This document shows, in pieces, positions 8,358 through 18,897 of a DNA stretch of 36,925 nt. Origin of the DNA: Psychrobacter sp. 4Dc (lineage in GTDB: Bacteria; Pseudomonadota; Gammaproteobacteria; Pseudomonadales; Moraxellaceae); the NCBI RefSeq assembly GCF_002836715.1, contig NZ_PJAT01000092.1, forward strand, positions 1 through 36,925. Reading direction: 5' to 3'. Position 1 is the stretch's first letter; every line of letters begins with the position of its first letter. Under the pieces are notes generated by a model that did no database searches, was not told the origin of the DNA, and saw only the letters and a list, made by a program, of their open reading frames with translations. The position numbers and the translations under genes are program-made.

Positions 8358-8420
8358 AGAGCGTGTTGAGTATTTACGTATAGTGCTGTCAGTGCTATGG
8401 TTGATTGCTTAACACGCTCT
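8358..8420 (+). terminator. Long hairpin after thiG
   Basis: Arms AGAGCGTGTTGAG and CTTAACACGCTCT pair over 12 of 13 positions around a 37-nt loop, starting 28 bp after the thiG stop. The following sequence is A/T-rich (ATAAAATAATAAAAAA) without a clean T-run, so it may be a 3'-end stabilising hairpin rather than a true intrinsic terminator. Confidence 0.45.
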
Positions 8421-8462
8421 ATAAAATAATAAAAAATGTTATTTGATTGAATATCTACTTAT

Positions 8463-8468
8463 TATAAT
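8463..8468 (+). promoter_or_regulatory. Candidate -10 element of the wax synthase gene
   Basis: A perfect TATAAT lies 37 bp before the ATG at 8505. The upstream region is A/T-rich but has no convincing -35 hexamer. Confidence 0.35.
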
Positions 8469-8504
8469 TTTCACATAACACTTATCGTCATAAAAGGATT
8501 TATT

Positions 8505-9944
8505 ATGCGACTTCTCACAGCAGTCGACCAGTTGTTTCTACTTCTTGAGTCGCGTAAACAGCCCATGCACGTTGGTGGACTGTTTGTATTTGAATTACCA
8601 GACAATGCGGATAGCGATTTTGTCTATCAATTGGTAAAACAAATGCAAGAATCTGATGTGCCGCCCAGCTTTCCTTTTAATCAGGTACTTGAGCATTTAG
8701 CCTTTTGGAAAAAAGACAAAGACTTTGATGTCGAGCATCATTTGCATCATGTCGCGCTACCAAGTCCTGGACGCGTACGTGAACTATTGATGTACGTCTC
8801 AAGAGAACATGGACGTTTATTAGATCGTGCCATGCCTTTGTGGGAATGTCATGTCATCGAAGGTATACAGCCAGAAGTCGAAGGTGGACCTGAACGTTTT
8901 GCGTGGTATTTTAAGATTCATCACTCTTTGGTTGATGGCATCGCAGCGATGCGTTTGGTTCAAAAATCCTTATCACAATCGCCAACCGAACCAGTGACCC
9001 TCCCTGTCTGGTCGTTGATGGCGCGCCATCGCAACCAAGTAAACGCTATCTTACCTGCCGAACGATCTATTAGGGGCATCATAAAAGAGCAGATATCTAC
9101 CATCAAACCTGTATTTACAGAATTGCTAGATAATGTGAAAAACTACGGTGATGAAGGGTACGTCGGTACTTTTGACGCCCCAATGAGTATCTTGAATAAA
9201 CGTATATCAGCCTCACGACGTATAGCCGCACAATCTTATGATATAAAGCGGTTTAACGATATAGCCGAAAGGCTCAAAATTAGCAGAAACGATGTGGTAC
9301 TGGCAGTCTGTGCAGGTGCTATTCGTCGTTACCTAATCTCAATGGATGCGCTACCAAGCAAACCGTTGATTGCATTTGTACCGATGTCGCTGCGTACAGA
9401 TAACAGTATCTCGGGCAACCAGCTGTCATTTGTATTGGCAAACTTGGGTACGCATTTGGACAATCCACTGCGCAGGATAGAGCTTATCCATCGTAGTATG
9501 AATCATGGCAAACGTCGCTTTCGCCGCATGAACCAAGCGCAGGTCATTAACTACAGTATCGTCTCATACGCGTGGCAAGGCATTAATTTGGCGACAGGAC
9601 TGTTTCCTAGAAAGCAGGCATTTAACCTGATTATCTCTAACGTACCTGGTTCTGAAAAACCGCTGTACTGGAATGGCGCACGTCTGCAATCACTGTACCC
9701 CGCTTCTATCGTCTTTAATGGTCAAGCGATGAATATCACCTTAGCCAGTTATCTAGATAAGATTGAGTTTGGTATTACCGCTTGTAGCAAGGCGTTACCT
9801 CGCGTACAAGACATGCTGATGCTGATAGAAGAAGAGTTGCAGCTGCTAGAAACTACCAGTAAAGAGTTAGCATTCAAAGGCATCACTGTTGAAGATAAAG
9901 CTGGCAATCAGGGTAATGATAAAACAAAAAAGCTGGCTCCATAA
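8505..9944 (+). CDS. Wax ester synthase / diacylglycerol O-acyltransferase (WS/DGAT)
   Basis: Transfers fatty acyl groups from acyl-CoA to fatty alcohols (wax esters) or diacylglycerol (storage lipid). At 479 aa it is close to the Acinetobacter enzyme. The catalytic motif HHxxxDG is intact as HHSLVDG at 139-145. PLWE is at 111-114, and the C-terminal half has the family ISNVPGSEKPLYWNGARL segment (PLY, where PLW is usual). The N-terminus MRLLTAVDQLFLLLESRKQPMHVGG is typical. AAGGA is well placed before the ATG. The gene stands alone, with no fatty acyl-CoA reductase next to it. Its stop codon lies inside the loop of the downstream terminator. Confidence 0.93.
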   Translation: MRLLTAVDQLFLLLESRKQPMHVGGLFVFELPDNADSDFVYQLVKQMQESDVPPSFPFNQVLEHLAFWKKDKDFDVEHHLHHVALPSPGRVRELLMYVSREHGRLLDRAMPLWECHVIEGIQPEVEGGPERFAWYFKIHHSLVDGIAAMRLVQKSLSQSPTEPVTLPVWSLMARHRNQVNAILPAERSIRGIIKEQISTIKPVFTELLDNVKNYGDEGYVGTFDAPMSILNKRISASRRIAAQSYDIKRFNDIAERLKISRNDVVLAVCAGAIRRYLISMDALPSKPLIAFVPMSLRTDNSISGNQLSFVLANLGTHLDNPLRRIELIHRSMNHGKRRFRRMNQAQVINYSIVSYAWQGINLATGLFPRKQAFNLIISNVPGSEKPLYWNGARLQSLYPASIVFNGQAMNITLASYLDKIEFGITACSKALPRVQDMLMLIEEELQLLETTSKELAFKGITVEDKAGNQGNDKTKKLAP

Positions 9945-9960
9945 CGGAACCAGCTTTTTT
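9926..9960 (+). terminator. Bidirectional terminator overlapping the WS/DGAT stop codon
   Basis: An A-run, the stem AGCTGG-C-TCC / GGA-A-CCAGCT with one mismatch, and a T-run. The loop ATAAC contains the TAA stop of the preceding gene (9942-9944). The symmetric A- and T-runs mean it can also stop transcription of suhB, which converges from the right. Confidence 0.85.
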
Positions 9961-10027
9961 CATTCATACTCAATCTAGATATTAACTATATCTAGGCGCT
10001 AAACGTTAATACCAACGAGGTTAACGT

Positions 10028-10855
10028 TTAGATTGCGTCACCCCAGATTGGTACAACTGTCTGCATCAATGGCTTGAGCAATTTTACATTACAAGCGAAG
10101 ATAGATCCTGATGTCATAGAGTTGTGCGCGCCAGTATGATCAACCACCACACCGCGTGCTTCAGTTACGATAAGCTCGCCCGCAGCGATGTCCCAAGGCT
10201 TGATAGACATCTCAAAATAACCGTCAAAACGACCAGCAGCAACATAGCACAAGTCAAGCGCAGCTGAACCCATACGACGTACCTGACCACCTGCCTCAGA
10301 TATCTTCTGTAAGCTCTCAAAGTGCTGTTTGGCATAAGAGATAACTTCGCCATTGCGCTTACGCTCAAGCGGATGACCGGTCGTAAAGAAACCGCCATCA
10401 ATGGTTTTGCGCTCGCTCACTTGCATACGGCGATTGTTCAAGCGCGCGCCTTTACCGCGGCTCGCTGAGAACATCTCATCACGAACAGGATCATAGACCA
10501 CACCGTGTTGGGTAACACCTTTATGCTGGACTGCGATAGATACGCAGAACTGCGGTACACCATGAACGAAGTTCTTAGTGCCGTCTAGTGGATCGATAAT
10601 CCAGCACCAGTCAGCATCTTCGCCGCGGCCTTCTTGCATACCAAACTCTTCACCCAAAAATGAATGATTAGGATAACTGGCTTTTAGCGTCTCAATAGTG
10701 AGCTCTTCGCTAAAGCGATCAATGCGGGTAACCAAACCATCAAGTCCTTTAGACTCAATATCTAACTCGATTTTGTGGCGGTTTTGATGCGCATATAAAA
10801 TCTCTTTACCAACTTTTTCAGCAGTACGCGCTGCGATGACGACCATGGGTTCCAT
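10028..10855 (-). CDS. suhB: Inositol-1-monophosphatase family protein SuhB
   Basis: Mg2+-dependent phosphatase of the inositol monophosphatase family; in E. coli SuhB also joins rRNA antitermination complexes. From the ATG at 10855 it is 275 aa, close to the roughly 267 aa of E. coli SuhB. Metal-binding motifs: GEE at 68-70, IDPLDGT at 87-93 and WDIAAGEL at 221-228. The N-terminus MEPMVVIAARTAEK fits the family. The frame is open 30 codons further up, but that part is hydrophobic and unlike SuhB, and AGG lies 8 bases before the chosen ATG. The gene converges on WS/DGAT and shares its terminator. A promoter with an unusual start-site hairpin lies at 10962-11005. Confidence 0.92.
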   Translation of the reverse strand: MEPMVVIAARTAEKVGKEILYAHQNRHKIELDIESKGLDGLVTRIDRFSEELTIETLKASYPNHSFLGEEFGMQEGRGEDADWCWIIDPLDGTKNFVHGVPQFCVSIAVQHKGVTQHGVVYDPVRDEMFSASRGKGARLNNRRMQVSERKTIDGGFFTTGHPLERKRNGEVISYAKQHFESLQKISEAGGQVRRMGSAALDLCYVAAGRFDGYFEMSIKPWDIAAGELIVTEARGVVVDHTGAHNSMTSGSIFACNVKLLKPLMQTVVPIWGDAI

Positions 10856-10961
10856 AAATAACCTATTTGCTTGATGAATGAATATAAAAAATAACACTAA
10901 CTTTGTGCCCACAACATGCCAAACAGCCGCCGCATCACACCACATCTATGCGATTAAAAAC

Positions 10962-10995
10962 GTGTCTCTTATAAACGAAAACTTATAAAAGACAC
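10962..10995. repeat. 13-bp inverted repeat at the suhB transcription start
   Basis: Arms GTGTCTCTTATAA (10962-10974) and TTATAAAAGACAC (10983-10995) match at 12 of 13 positions around an 8-bp loop. It lies just downstream of the suhB -10 element, so it would either form a hairpin at the extreme 5' end of the mRNA or act as an operator. Confidence 0.8.
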
Positions 10996-10999
10996 CCGC

Positions 11000-11005
11000 A
11001 TTATA
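11000..11005 (-). promoter_or_regulatory. -10 element of the suhB promoter
   Basis: A perfect TATAAT on the minus strand, with start expected near 10993 and about 140 nt of leader before the suhB ATG. The -35 is poor (T-rich). Confidence 0.5.
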
Positions 11006-11087
11006 CTAAAATTGTTCAATAAAAACGAAAAAACCGTCACGCTGATCAAGCCGGTACCTTGGCGATCATCTAAACTGCGCAAGTTGT

Positions 11088-11123
11088 AAAAAAGTTAGCA
11101 CCTACGGCTAGCAGGCGTCTGCT
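11088..11123 (-). terminator. Possible terminator after dxs
   Basis: On the minus strand the hairpin AGCAG-ACGC-CTGCT is followed by TAGCCGTAGGTGCTA, a second small stem, and then six T residues. It lies about 75 bp after the dxs stop. The stems are short, so this is tentative. Confidence 0.35.
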
Positions 11124-11198
11124 CTGTTTAAGGAGCTTATATCGGTTTTAATTAACACATTTTTAGTGCATTAATTTCTTAAAATAATATTGTAATGC

Positions 11199-13271
11199 TT
11201 ACGATAAAAGAATTTTAAGCTGTTTAATTACGCCTTCGACATCTAAACCACAGTCAGCCAATTGTTCTGCTTGGGAGCCATGAGCGATAAAACGATCAGG
11301 AATACCGATATTAGCAATAGCTGGACGACTTTGCTTAAAGGCTGCCGACTCATTGAGTAAATATTCATTCACTGCACTACCCGCGCCGCCCATAATCATG
11401 TGCTCTTCTAGGGTTGCTATATGAGTGACCCTTTGCGCTAATAACATCTTAAGCATGGCTGTATCTAGCGGTTTTACCCAGCGCATATTGACCACCTGTA
11501 TTTGGCAATCTAACACTGCATCGTTATTTATTAAGCTTTCTGCGGCTTGCTGAGCAGTGGCTACCATCGTACCAAAGGCCAATAGCGCCAATTTGTAAGG
11601 TGCATCAGCTTTACCTAATACTGACTCAACAACCGCTTCGCCAACTTTATAAGTTTGAGCTGGCTGCTTAATATCAGCACCTGTGCCTGTACCACGCGGA
11701 TAACGTACCGCTGTGCAGCCTGGATACTCATAGCAAGTATTGAGCAAATGGTAGCATTCGTTCTCATCTTTTGGTGCTGCAATCACCATATTAGGCACAC
11801 AACGTAAGAATCCAAAATCAAACACGCCAGCATGCGTGGCACCATCTTCACCGACTAGGCCCGCTCGATCAATGGCAAACATTACATCGAGATTCTGTAA
11901 GGCCACGTCATGAATCAGCTGATCATATCCACGCTGCAAGAACGTTGAATAAATCGCGACAATAGGTTTGACGCCTTGAGTTGCCATTCCAGCCGCTAGC
12001 GTGACAGCATGTTGCTCAGCGATGGCCACATCAAAGAAACGCTGTGGAAAATGACGAGCAAAGTCCGTCATCCCTGAGCCTTCTTCCATAGCAGGGGTGA
12101 CAGCTAGTAGCTTATCGTCTTCAGCCGCTTTATCACATAAGAACTGGCCAAACACTTGCGAATATTTTAACGCTGGCTTTGTACTTGGTTGTTTTTTTAG
12201 CTGCTCTATAGAGTTAGCTTTAGACGCTTCATGCTCTTTATGATTTTCGACTGGCAATTTACTGATTGCATGATAGCCCACAGGATCTAATTCTGCTGGC
12301 GCAAAGCCTTTACCCTTAGTGGTATAGATATGTACCAATACTGGGCCTTTTACTTGTTTCGCCAGTGACAATACGCGCAGTAGCTCAGGAATATTATGCC
12401 CATCAAATGGACCAAAATAGGTAAAACCAATCGCTTTGAATAAGTTATCTTCTAGCTGCGGAACATCACGCATCTCTTTATGACGTTTGCGGCGATCGAA
12501 CGCCTGCATATCAGGACGGTGGCAGAGTATTGGCTCACCTGACTCAGAAATATCAACTTGATAACCTGACTCCCAAAGCATCGCTAAATGTCGTGAAAAC
12601 CCTCCAATAGAGCAAGATATCGACATATCATTATCGTTTAGGATGACCAGCAAATCAGCATCTTGCTGTACTGCGTCATTCATGGCTTCAAATGCCATAC
12701 CGCCTGTCATTGCACCATCGCCGATGATGCAAGCAACCGTTTGCTCGCGGCCTTGATAACGCAGTGCGAGGCTCATGCCCAGACCAGCTGAAATAGAAGT
12801 CGATGAATGCCCTACGCCAAATGTATCGTAGATAGACTCTGCACGCTCTGGGAATGCAGTTAGACCATCTTTGGATCTGATCGTTGCCAGCTGCTCACGG
12901 CGACCTGTCAGGACTTTATGTGCATAGGCCTGATGACCCACATCCCATACAATCTGATCTTGCGGTGTATCTAGCAAATAATGCAATACAATCGTCAGCT
13001 CAATCACACCCAAATTGGCGCCAAAATGCCCACCGCTTTGACCGGCTGAATACAACAAAAAAAGACGCAGTTCATCAGCCAGCGTAATCAGCTGAGTGGT
13101 TGAAAGCGTATTCATATCAGAAGGTGTGTTAATGGCATCAAGCAATGGCGTATGCGGACGCACGCGAGGAATCACAGTATAAGTCTGCTGTAAGCTCGAT
13201 AGCTGGGCGGCAGAATCAGATACTGATGCAGATGAGGACTGAGACTTTGGGGAATGAAGTGACTGCTGCAT
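11199..13271 (-). CDS. dxs: 1-deoxy-D-xylulose-5-phosphate synthase
   Basis: Thiamine-diphosphate enzyme that condenses pyruvate and glyceraldehyde 3-phosphate to DXP, the first step of the MEP isoprenoid route and a precursor for thiamine and pyridoxal. From the ATG at 13271 it is 690 aa, versus 620-640 aa usual; the excess is a Ser/Gln-rich N-terminal tail of about 40 residues before [13 protein letters not shown]. Seen: [18 protein letters not shown], the ThDP motif GDGAMTGG (184-191) with NDNDMSIS, and the C-terminal transketolase part with [20 protein letters not shown] and [19 protein letters not shown] at 13316 would add 15 residues; no strong ribosome binding site favours either start. 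Confidence 0.95.
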   Translation of the reverse strand: MQQSLHSPKSQSSSASVSDSAAQLSSLQQTYTVIPRVRPHTPLLDAINTPSDMNTLSTTQLITLADELRLFLLYSAGQSGGHFGANLGVIELTIVLHYLLDTPQDQIVWDVGHQAYAHKVLTGRREQLATIRSKDGLTAFPERAESIYDTFGVGHSSTSISAGLGMSLALRYQGREQTVACIIGDGAMTGGMAFEAMNDAVQQDADLLVILNDNDMSISCSIGGFSRHLAMLWESGYQVDISESGEPILCHRPDMQAFDRRKRHKEMRDVPQLEDNLFKAIGFTYFGPFDGHNIPELLRVLSLAKQVKGPVLVHIYTTKGKGFAPAELDPVGYHAISKLPVENHKEHEASKANSIEQLKKQPSTKPALKYSQVFGQFLCDKAAEDDKLLAVTPAMEEGSGMTDFARHFPQRFFDVAIAEQHAVTLAAGMATQGVKPIVAIYSTFLQRGYDQLIHDVALQNLDVMFAIDRAGLVGEDGATHAGVFDFGFLRCVPNMVIAAPKDENECYHLLNTCYEYPGCTAVRYPRGTGTGADIKQPAQTYKVGEAVVESVLGKADAPYKLALLAFGTMVATAQQAAESLINNDAVLDCQIQVVNMRWVKPLDTAMLKMLLAQRVTHIATLEEHMIMGGAGSAVNEYLLNESAAFKQSRPAIANIGIPDRFIAHGSQAEQLADCGLDVEGVIKQLKILLS

Positions 13272-13805
13272 AAACCGTACGATACCTACCAATCTGCTGA
13301 CAAGACGTGTCTCCAATATAGCAATAGCTACAATTGAGAGACGTCAATAATATCTACATCATTATTGATGTAATCGACCATATAATTATTCATGCAACTT
13401 TTGCATTTCTATAGTTTTACTATGTATAACGTGGGCACACTACTATAATAGACCATGTTTCAATACTGCATGCTTCGACAATGAGGCTTAACATTATGCC
13501 TTATTATTTTGTATCAATATCGGATGTTAGTGACGACATAGTAATGTAAGGATAAAGACTTGTCACTGTATCCACCAAAATAGTATGGCATAATAGCATT
13601 TTTTTTTAATTGTCGCTTTAATCATCGTGCGTCGTCTGTGAACTTTGTGTGTTTTTATAATAAATACAATAAGCACGCGTTCTTTATGAAAGGGTTATAC
13701 TGCTATCATCTTGGCCTTACCGTTCAGGCTAGAATGTTATCGCGGGTTTAATAGCACTATCACAAACCCTTCACCGCCACGATTATAGGCTTATGCAGGA
13801 CAGCA
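13272..13805. other. Divergent regulatory region dxs / ribA
   Basis: Long A/T-rich spacer. It contains the palindrome TACATCA-TTAT-TGATGTA (13355-13372), a T9 run near 13600 and several -10-like words on the plus strand (TATAAT at 13656-13661, TATACT near 13695), none with a good -35. I found no FMN riboswitch signature and no convincing small gene. Confidence 0.5.
13355..13372. repeat. Perfect palindrome upstream of dxs
   Basis: TACATCA/TGATGTA, 7-bp arms with a 4-bp centre, about 85 bp upstream of the dxs ATG. The size and position would suit a dimeric regulator site, but no regulator can be named. Confidence 0.5.
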
Positions 13806-15519
<1,714 letters not shown>

Positions 15520-15905
15520 TTTTCGTAAATATTGAAATACTCATATTTTTGGAAAATATTAAAAAGGTCAGCTACTATCGCTGGCCTTTTTTATTGTCGG
15601 TACCATTCAAACGAGCAACTCTCACGTTATTATTGTAAAAAACATGTCGTGTATTTACCAATACAATCATCGTAACCAACTATAAGCAGTAACAACCAAG
15701 TTAAGTTATGCTTATTGAAAATATTACGAGGATATAACAACTATATAATTCCCAACGCGCAGATAACCGTTACAATAGAAGACGTTCTTTATTAGCAACT
15801 GTGCTCAAAAGAATTTTAGGCAGTATTTTGTATAACTATATTTTAAGTCAACGCGAGCGTTTGTAATCACGCTTACTATTAGCCAAGTTTAAAGGAGTAA
15901 GTCAT
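15520..15905. other. Spacer hemF / cytochrome c' gene
   Basis: Holds the hemF terminator at its left end and an A/T-rich stretch before the cytochrome gene. No clear -35/-10 pair and no additional gene are visible. Confidence 0.5.
15561..15592 (+). terminator. Intrinsic terminator after hemF
   Basis: A-run, stem GGTCAGC/GCTGGCC (one G-T pair) with a 7-nt loop, then six T residues. Confidence 0.85.
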
Positions 15906-16382
15906 ATGGCACAGGTTCATACCAACAAATCTTTCAAATCTCTGTTTAGCGTTACCGTGATGGCGGTTGCACTGGGTCTAACGGCCTGTAGCACCTCAAC
16001 AGGATCTAACCCTGATGTGCAAGCGCGTCAAGACACTATGAAAAACTGGGGCGATGCAATGGGCGTCATGGGTGATATGGCAAAAGCACCTGATACATTT
16101 GATGCCGATGTATTTAAAGAGCAAGCGGCGTTCTTGGCAGAAGATGCCGCCAAGCCTTGGAGTCATTTTGAAGATCCAGAAGCGGTAGGTAATGCTACTG
16201 AAGCGGTTTGGTCTAATGCTGATGGCTTCAGTGCTGAAGCAGAAAACTTTCAAAAAGTTACTGCTGAGCTAAACGCCGCCGCCCAAAACGCCACTAGCAT
16301 GGACGATGTTAAGCCTGCGTTTGGACAAGTTGGTGCAAGCTGTAAATCATGCCATACCGACTTTAGAGCAAAAGACGAATAA
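15906..16382 (+). CDS. Cytochrome c' family lipoprotein
   Basis: A 158-aa class II c-type cytochrome. The haem-binding motif CKSCH (C146-H150) lies near the C-terminus, as in cytochrome c', preceded by an all-helical, Ala- and Met-rich domain. The N-terminus is a lipoprotein signal: basic KSFK, hydrophobic core, and lipobox LTAC with the acylated cysteine at C28, followed by Ser/Thr. Cytochromes c' bind NO and CO at a five-coordinate haem and are often linked to nitric oxide protection; most are soluble periplasmic proteins, so membrane anchoring is notable. AAGGAG lies just before the ATG. It is monocistronic, ending in a terminator shared with the convergent mscS-like gene. Confidence 0.87.
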   Translation: MAQVHTNKSFKSLFSVTVMAVALGLTACSTSTGSNPDVQARQDTMKNWGDAMGVMGDMAKAPDTFDADVFKEQAAFLAEDAAKPWSHFEDPEAVGNATEAVWSNADGFSAEAENFQKVTAELNAAAQNATSMDDVKPAFGQVGASCKSCHTDFRAKDE

Positions 16383-16413
16383 GCCTCTATATTTATAGCA
16401 AGTAGACACGTAT

Positions 16414-16450
16414 AAAAAAACCACCATATCAATTGATGTGGCGGTTTTTT
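16414..16450. terminator. Bidirectional terminator between cytochrome c' and MscS genes
   Basis: AAAAAAACCACCA ... TGGCGGTTTTTT pairs almost perfectly (one mismatch), giving a T-run on both strands. It sits between convergent genes. Confidence 0.82.
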
Positions 16451-16511
16451 AGTTTTCTAAATATTGTGTAAATCAAAGTTTCGAAACTAATTAAATATTT
16501 CACCGAGCGCC

Positions 16512-17471
16512 CTACTCTGCCACTGTTTTATTCACATCCACAATGTCTTGCTGCTCGTTCATTTTATTAACGATTGCACTCACTGAAGGATCACTCAAAT
16601 CGATCGTACGTATTGGGAATGGAATGTTTACGCCCGCTGCATCCAACGAGTTTTTGATACCTACAATTACTTGATGAATCGAGGCAACCTTATTGGCTTG
16701 CGTACCATCTTCGATGAACCAGCGTACCATTAGATCAATGGACGAACCGCCGAAACCAGTAGCAATCACGCTTGGTGTTGCTTTCTTCGAGACGCTCTCT
16801 ATCTTATCTAACGCCTTGATAATCTCAGCTTTGGCAGCTTCAATATCATCTTCATAACCGATACCAACTGCGACTTGCAAACGACGCTGCTTGTAAGCGG
16901 TATTGACGGTCAATGCTGAAGTATAAAGATCTGAGTTTGGAATCACCACTTGCCGACCATCATAAGTCTTGATGGTAGTTGCGCGGATTTTAATATCTTC
17001 GACCGTTCCTTCATAGTCGCCTGAAACGATTTGATCACCGATACGAAACGGCTCTGAAATTAGTAGCAAGATACCAGAAAGCAAGTTTTGGAAGATATCC
17101 TTAAAAGCAAAACCGATAGCCACAGAACCAATACCTAGTGCGCCGATTAGCTTAGCTGGTGTAAATCCTGGAATAGCAACAACCATGGCGATCATAAAGC
17201 CAATAAACAGAATAAGTGCCCCGCCTATCCGCTGAAACACCTTCACCAAGTTTTGATGACGCACGCGCGCGCCTAAGGTTTTATGCACGACTTTTTTGAA
17301 AATAATCGACAATAGCCAAAAAACCCCCAACACAATGAGCGCCGCCACAAAATATGGAATGCGCTCAATAAAGCCACTTGCCAAGTCTTGCGTGGTATAG
17401 ACCACTTGTTGATAGATGGTCACACCATCGGTTAGCGTGTTCGATATGCGACTCACGTCGGGGGTGGGCAT
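16512..17471 (-). CDS. Small-conductance mechanosensitive channel, MscS family
   Basis: Inner-membrane channel releasing solutes on hypo-osmotic shock. The 319 aa hold hydrophobic helices at about 38-58 and 82-100, then the pore helix TM3 at about 107-138 with the Gly/Ala-packed GALGIGSVAIGFAFKDIFQN. The beta domain follows: EPFRIGDQI, EGTVEDIKIRATTIKTYDGRQVVIPNS (135-180). The C-terminus is soluble. Length and architecture match the short E. coli MscS (286 aa) plus a longer N-terminus. GGAG is 9 bases before the ATG. It lies 77 bp downstream of gloA on the same strand and could share its transcript. Confidence 0.92.
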   Translation of the reverse strand: MPTPDVSRISNTLTDGVTIYQQVVYTTQDLASGFIERIPYFVAALIVLGVFWLLSIIFKKVVHKTLGARVRHQNLVKVFQRIGGALILFIGFMIAMVVAIPGFTPAKLIGALGIGSVAIGFAFKDIFQNLLSGILLLISEPFRIGDQIVSGDYEGTVEDIKIRATTIKTYDGRQVVIPNSDLYTSALTVNTAYKQRRLQVAVGIGYEDDIEAAKAEIIKALDKIESVSKKATPSVIATGFGGSSIDLMVRWFIEDGTQANKVASIHQVIVGIKNSLDAAGVNIPFPIRTIDLSDPSVSAIVNKMNEQQDIVDVNKTVAE

Positions 17472-17548
17472 AAAGGGTTGCTCCTATTACTGTCTTAGCG
17501 CGTGTTTAAGGGGATAAATAAATGAACATCTCACAGCTTCTTTACCAG

Positions 17549-18106
17549 TTATGACATCAAATCGGCCTGAACAATTTCGATCCAGTAGCCGTCTACATCT
17601 TTGATAAAAGCAATGTTTTTCATGCTGCCATCTTCTGGACGTTTTTTGAATTCGACGTTGTTTTTATCGAACCAAGCAACCGCTTCATCCAAACTTGGGA
17701 CGCTAAAACAAATATGACCAAAACCTTGCGGATCTTGATTGCCATCATGATAGCTAAAGTCAGCTTTTGTCTCGGTACCGTAGTTGTGCGTCAACTCTAA
17801 AATACCACGCTGACGGAAAGCGAAAATTTCTAGATCATCGCCAGTTGGCAGGTTTTCGCGCTCGCTTTCGGTCAATTTAGCCAAGAAATATAAATCGAAT
17901 CCCATGTCAGGGAACTTCTTAACGGCAAGCAAGGTCATACCCAAGACACCAGTGTAAAACTCTAGCGATTTAACAGGGTCTTTGACACGCAGCATGGTGT
18001 GGTTAAAAGTAAAACCGGTCGTCTTTGATGAGATTGGCTGAACGCCATTCGTGCTAACACTGCTAGCAGGCTGTGCGATGGTCGAATTATTATCGTTAGT
18101 AGACAT
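17549..18106 (-). CDS. gloA: Lactoylglutathione lyase (glyoxalase I)
   Basis: Isomerises the methylglyoxal-glutathione hemithioacetal to S-lactoylglutathione. From the ATG at 18106 it is 185 aa. Metal ligands of the two vicinal-oxygen-chelate repeats are all present: H36 (FNHTMLRV), E104 (LELTHNYGT), H131 (GFGHICFSV) and E177 (YWIEIVQ). The start at 18106 has AGGA six bases upstream; the frame continues to a TTG at 18127, which is less likely. The N-terminal 30 residues are Ser/Thr/Asn-rich. The longer, eukaryote-like form (near 180 aa rather than the 135 aa of E. coli GloA) is often Zn-type, which is inference. Confidence 0.94.
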   Translation of the reverse strand: MSTNDNNSTIAQPASSVSTNGVQPISSKTTGFTFNHTMLRVKDPVKSLEFYTGVLGMTLLAVKKFPDMGFDLYFLAKLTESERENLPTGDDLEIFAFRQRGILELTHNYGTETKADFSYHDGNQDPQGFGHICFSVPSLDEAVAWFDKNNVEFKKRPEDGSMKNIAFIKDVDGYWIEIVQADLMS

Positions 18107-18226
18107 AGTTATCCTAAGGTTATTCAAAAAAGAGTGTTATAAATAAGCGAATCACGACTGTCATGATTCACTGCTGTCTCTCATCATAATAAAAATTGGC
18201 AAAATAATTGATAGGGTTTTGTAAGG

Positions 18227-18249
18227 ATATGAACAAAGTATGTTCATAT
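18227..18249. repeat. Inverted repeat between the can and gloA genes
   Basis: ATATGAAC / GTTCATAT, 8-bp perfect arms around a 7-bp centre, starting 10 bp after the carbonic anhydrase stop. There is no T-run, so it is not an obvious terminator. Confidence 0.5.
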
Positions 18250-18258
18250 TTAGATATA

Positions 18259-18897
18259 TTAGCTGTCTAAGAATCGTACCTTTCCGGTCTCTAGATCATA
18301 TTCAGCGCCGACTACCAATAGCTGACCACTATTGGTTAAGTCCTCTAATGCACGTGAGCCATGCTTTAGCTGACTGACTGACATACGTACGTTAGCGCGG
18401 ATAGAGCGGTCGACCAGCTCGTCTGCATCGACGTCTTGACCATTGGCAGTTGCCAGTTCGTGCAAGTTATAAACGCTTGGGCGAATACGATCAACGATAG
18501 ATTGCAAGTTAGGTGAATAATTCTGCTCAGGGTTAATCAATGTCTCAACACAAGCCGTGACAGCACCACATTTTGAGTGTCCAAGTACCACTACCAATTG
18601 CGTGCCAAAGGCTTCAGCTGCAAACTCGATTGAACCAATCTGTGATGGTGCAACGACGTTACCCGCCACTCGTATTACAAACAAATCTCCCAAGCCTTGA
18701 TCAAAAACAATCTCAACTGGTACTCGTGCATCTGAACAACCCAAAATAATGGCCAATGGATTTTGATCCTTGACCAACTCTGGACGGCGCTGCATATACT
18801 CATCGGTACTGGTGAGGCTATCAACGTAGCGTGCATTACCTGCTTTTAAAAGCTCAAGCGCTTCTTGACCTGTGGTTGGACGTATATCGGTAAGCAT
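18259..18897 (-). CDS. can: Beta-class carbonic anhydrase
   Basis: Zinc enzyme interconverting CO2 and bicarbonate, needed for carboxylation reactions at ambient CO2. The 212 aa contain the zinc ligands C54, H107 and C110 and the Asp56-Arg58 dyad in GCSDARVP, all intact. GHSKCGAV and IRVAGNVV are family signatures. AAGGA is placed 7 bases before the ATG. It lies upstream of gloA on the same strand, separated by about 150 bp. The gene name follows E. coli Can; cynT-like naming is the alternative. Confidence 0.94.
   Translation of the reverse strand: MLTDIRPTTGQEALELLKAGNARYVDSLTSTDEYMQRRPELVKDQNPLAIILGCSDARVPVEIVFDQGLGDLFVIRVAGNVVAPSQIGSIEFAAEAFGTQLVVVLGHSKCGAVTACVETLINPEQNYSPNLQSIVDRIRPSVYNLHELATANGQDVDADELVDRSIRANVRMSVSQLKHGSRALEDLTNSGQLLVVGAEYDLETGKVRFLDS

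Noticed and set aside
10856..10945. 30-residue N-terminal extension of SuhB
   Set aside because: Not similar to the family, contains the probable leader, and the ATG at 10855 has a well-placed AGG.
13560..13805. FMN riboswitch before ribA
   Set aside because: No RFN-element signature (AGGGTAG / CCCGAC-type blocks) can be seen.
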